From the NCBI GenBank assembly GCA_009921175.1, contig RFYP01000003.1:1-43234 (forward strand): 43,234 nt of DNA, written 5' to 3'. Below, piece by piece: positions 41,447 through 43,234 of the stretch. Made by a program: the position numbers and the translations under genes. The stretch comes from Flavobacteriia bacterium (GTDB taxonomy: Bacteria > Bacteroidota > Bacteroidia > Flavobacteriales > Flavobacteriaceae). Under the pieces are notes generated by a model that saw only the letters and a program-made list of their open reading frames with translations, did not search any database and had not been told where the DNA came from. The stretch's first letter is position 1. Each line of letters opens with the position of its first letter.

Positions 41447-42730
41447 CACCAAAAGCAAGACAAATTGAATGGCTTCATAACCCTTGTCATTGTACCACCA
41501 TTCATCCAAAGAATGGGCCTTGCCTCCTGTACCTCCCCGACCGACGGTAACCGCAGGAATACCCAACGAAATAGGGATATTGGCATCGGTAGAGCCGCGG
41601 GTGAGTAGGGGTGTTTTACCAAAAAACTGAGTAGCGGCCATCGCCCGTTGAATCAACGGGAGTGTCGTGGCGAGTTCCCCCGATGGACGGTTACCAATTT
41701 TTTCGAAACGCAGTTGTAATTCGGGGCCACGTCTTTTTCGGCTATTTTGGAGGGTCAATGCCTCCTCGGTTGCTGTTTTAAGCAATTGTTCCATATCGTC
41801 TAAGCGGGTGGGCTCTACCGAGCGAATATCGACCAACATCGAGGAGCTAAACGGCACTGAATTGATGGAGGTCCCGCCTTCGATTACCCCTACATTATAG
41901 CTGGTTTTGGGGCCGCTTGACGTGTAATTGTCTGCAGCGGTCACAAAGCGATCTATCGCAGTTCCCAGGGCATGGTGGGGATTGACCAAACCAAAGGCGC
42001 CCCAGGAGTGACCTCCGGGACCTTCATAGGTGATTTTGTAGCGGAACGAGCCCAAAGCTTTGTTGTTGACCCGGCCCAATTCACCGCCATCAATTGACAC
42101 CCAGGCATCGATTTTTGGCCCCGTTGGACCAAACAGGGCTTTGACACCCCGAAGATCACCCAGTCCCTCTTCGCCCACCGTAGCGACAAACAACAGATCG
42201 TCTTTGGGGCGTATTTGTGTTTTATTTAAGGTTTTTAAAACGGTTAAAAGCATGGCCAAACCACGGGTATCATCCCCAATTCCGGGGGCGTATAATGTAT
42301 CGTTGCTGATCCGAACCTTCACATCGGTCTCTTCGGGAAAAACGGTATCCAAATGGGCATTCAGTGCAACTACTTTGTTGCGTTCGGTTCCTTTCAAAAG
42401 CCCGATTACATTTCCTTCGGCATCAATCCAAAGGGAGTCAATTTGGGCTTCCCGTAGTTTTTGAGCAAAAGCATTTGCCCGGGTTTGTTCTTTAAACTGA
42501 GGAGCCGGTATCTCAGTCAATTCAATCAGGTCGTTGTGCGTTTCTGGTTCGAGTGCACGTATGGTTTCGAAGGCCTTTTGAATTTTTTTGTTCTTCGCCA
42601 ACTTGCTGATCTGTCGGCTGTATTTTTTATCAATAGTGGTTTCGTTTTCTTGGGCTTGTATCGAATAAAATCCCGTCATTAAGAAGAATGAAACGGTAGT
42701 AAAAAAGAGGGTAGCTCGGCAATTTTTCAT
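41426..42730 (-). CDS. Secreted M20 family metallopeptidase
   Basis: A 434-residue exported dinuclear-zinc peptidase of the M20/M25/M40 group. A signal peptide covers about residues 1-26 (FFLMTGFYSIQAQ). Metal-ligand and catalytic segments are visible: ALNAHLDTVFP (His and Asp), APGIGDDTRGLAML (bridging Asp), TVGEEGLGDLRG (catalytic Glu pair) and GGKAHSLDEWW (last His). YEGPGGHSWGAFG belongs to the inserted dimerisation domain. It resembles tripeptidase PepT-like proteins, with peptide or dipeptide substrates inferred. Both neighbours are transcribed independently. Confidence 0.92.
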   Translation of the reverse strand: MKNCRATLFFTTVSFFLMTGFYSIQAQENETTIDKKYSRQISKLAKNKKIQKAFETIRALEPETHNDLIELTEIPAPQFKEQTRANAFAQKLREAQIDSLWIDAEGNVIGLLKGTERNKVVALNAHLDTVFPEETDVKVRISNDTLYAPGIGDDTRGLAMLLTVLKTLNKTQIRPKDDLLFVATVGEEGLGDLRGVKALFGPTGPKIDAWVSIDGGELGRVNNKALGSFRYKITYEGPGGHSWGAFGLVNPHHALGTAIDRFVTAADNYTSSGPKTSYNVGVIEGGTSINSVPFSSSMLVDIRSVEPTRLDDMEQLLKTATEEALTLQNSRKRRGPELQLRFEKIGNRPSGELATTLPLIQRAMAATQFFGKTPLLTRGSTDANIPISLGIPAVTVGRGGTGGKAHSLDEWWYNDKGYEAIQFVLLLVLAQTGI

Positions 42731-42839
42731 GGAATAAACATTTTTTGACTATGGAAAATAGGTGTTTTTTTAGGATTGAATTTTATTTTTTTAAGTTTTT
42801 ATGCCTTGGCGTTTTTTTTACCTTTATCAAAATTTTAGC

Positions 42840-43234
42840 ATGAATCGAATCGCCATTGTGCTTTTAGCATTATTCATGAGCAGTTGTGGAGAATCTGAAA
42901 ACAAGAAAAAAGGATTTGAATACCAACGTACCCAAAAAGAAACCGCCAAAGCCATCGAAGCAAATGAACAAGCGCCTGTCGACCTTTCCAATAAAGGAAT
43001 TGGTCCGATAAGTAATGTTGAGTTTGGGGACATCGATGATGCGATGGTGGCGCGCGGTGCCGAGGCATTTAAACAAAAATGTACGGCTTGTCATTACCCT
43101 AATCGCAAACTCATAGGGCCAGCCATGACAGGGATTTATGAACGTAGAAGTCCAGAATGGGTGATGAATATGTTGTTGAATCCCACACAAATGTTGCAAG
43201 AAGATCCGATTGCTATAGCCTTACTAAAGGAATA
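42840..43234 (+). CDS. Class I c-type cytochrome lipoprotein (partial, C-terminus outside window)
   Basis: About 131 residues of an exported monoheme cytochrome c, cut by the right edge. The signal peptide ends in a lipobox (LALFMSSC), so it is probably membrane-anchored. A charged linker follows, then the heme site CTACH and GPAMTGIYERRSPEWVMNMLLN. The expected methionine axial ligand is probably in the missing part. The ORF track lacks it because the frame is open. I recall similar cytochromes directly before nosZ in Flavobacteriaceae, so an electron donor to nitrous oxide reductase is a hypothesis testable just outside the window. A TACCTTTA near-match to the -7 box lies at 42819-42826. 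Confidence 0.88.
   Translation, partial: MNRIAIVLLALFMSSCGESENKKKGFEYQRTQKETAKAIEANEQAPVDLSNKGIGPISNVEFGDIDDAMVARGAEAFKQKCTACHYPNRKLIGPAMTGIYERRSPEWVMNMLLNPTQMLQEDPIAIALLKE

Noticed and set aside
42731-42839. FNR/CRP-type palindrome upstream of the cytochrome c gene
   Set aside because: TTGACTATGG has no matching TCAA half-site at the right spacing.
1-43234. tRNA genes, CRISPR arrays, insertion sequences, prophage or defence islands
   Set aside because: No cloverleaf-like segments fit the short gaps, no regularly spaced repeats were seen, and no transposase, integrase or defence-family protein appears among the ORFs.

Overview
The window is a dense, ordinary-looking stretch of a Bacteroidetes chromosome, most likely a marine-type aerobic Flavobacteriaceae member. 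The evidence is the protein families (DUF3109, BNR/VPS10-like secreted protein, Big_5-type lipoprotein, AraC-hemH-hemA synteny), the absence of Shine-Dalgarno sequences before most starts, and several exact matches to the Bacteroidetes -7 promoter element TAnnTTTG. I call 44 protein-coding genes. The two at the edges (nrdB and a cytochrome c) are cut by the window. I see no rRNA, tRNA, IS element, prophage, CRISPR array or obvious horizontally acquired island. The longest gene-free interval is 216 bp (846-1061).

Layout. 1-2.5 kb: class I ribonucleotide reductase small subunit, a DUF3109 cysteine-rich protein, a MarC-type membrane protein and a 66-residue two-helix membrane protein. 2.5-5.9 kb (minus): TerB/J-domain protein, HupE/UreJ-type membrane protein, dCMP deaminase and an S41 C-terminal processing protease. 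5.9-7.1 kb (plus): bacilliredoxin and PlsC. 7.1-16.3 kb (minus run): AraC regulator, hemH, MATE exporter, large secreted BNR-repeat protein, hemJ, NtrY-like histidine kinase, enoyl-CoA hydratase. 16.5-27.7 kb (plus run): hemA-hemC-hemD-hemE-hemF, CPA antiporter, hemB, ogt, serine hydrolase, 3'-5' exonuclease, fused oligopeptide-type ABC ATPase. 27.7-30.4 kb (minus): aldo/keto reductase, OmpA lipoprotein, exonuclease III. 30.4-43.2 kb: alternating short units (beta-barrel-like protein, glyS, ComF, Big_5 lipoprotein, omega-amidase, serine hydrolase, HflX, LpxH-like, metB, ArsC/Spx-like, EamA transporter, M20 peptidase, cytochrome c).

How the genes work together. Eight protoporphyrin/heme enzymes (HemA, B, C, D, E, F, J, H) lie within about 14 kb around a divergent AraC/hemA promoter. 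Only glutamate-1-semialdehyde aminotransferase (HemL) is missing from the window's glutamyl-tRNA-to-heme route. The oxygen-dependent HemF and the HemJ oxidase point to aerobic synthesis. The AraC/hemA intergenic region carries a perfect 9-5-9 inverted repeat and a cluster of TTTAGCGT repeats, which are the best regulatory candidates here.

I did not find a clearly novel multi-gene system. The observations most worth checking are the araC/hemA control region, a perfect DnaA box upstream of nrdB, two genes whose -7 element sits 4 nt from the ATG (probable leaderless mRNAs), an 89-bp antisense coding overlap, and the near-total lack of space between all seven convergent gene pairs. Several starts in the supplied ORF track are too far upstream. 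I give corrected starts where the sequence decides them.
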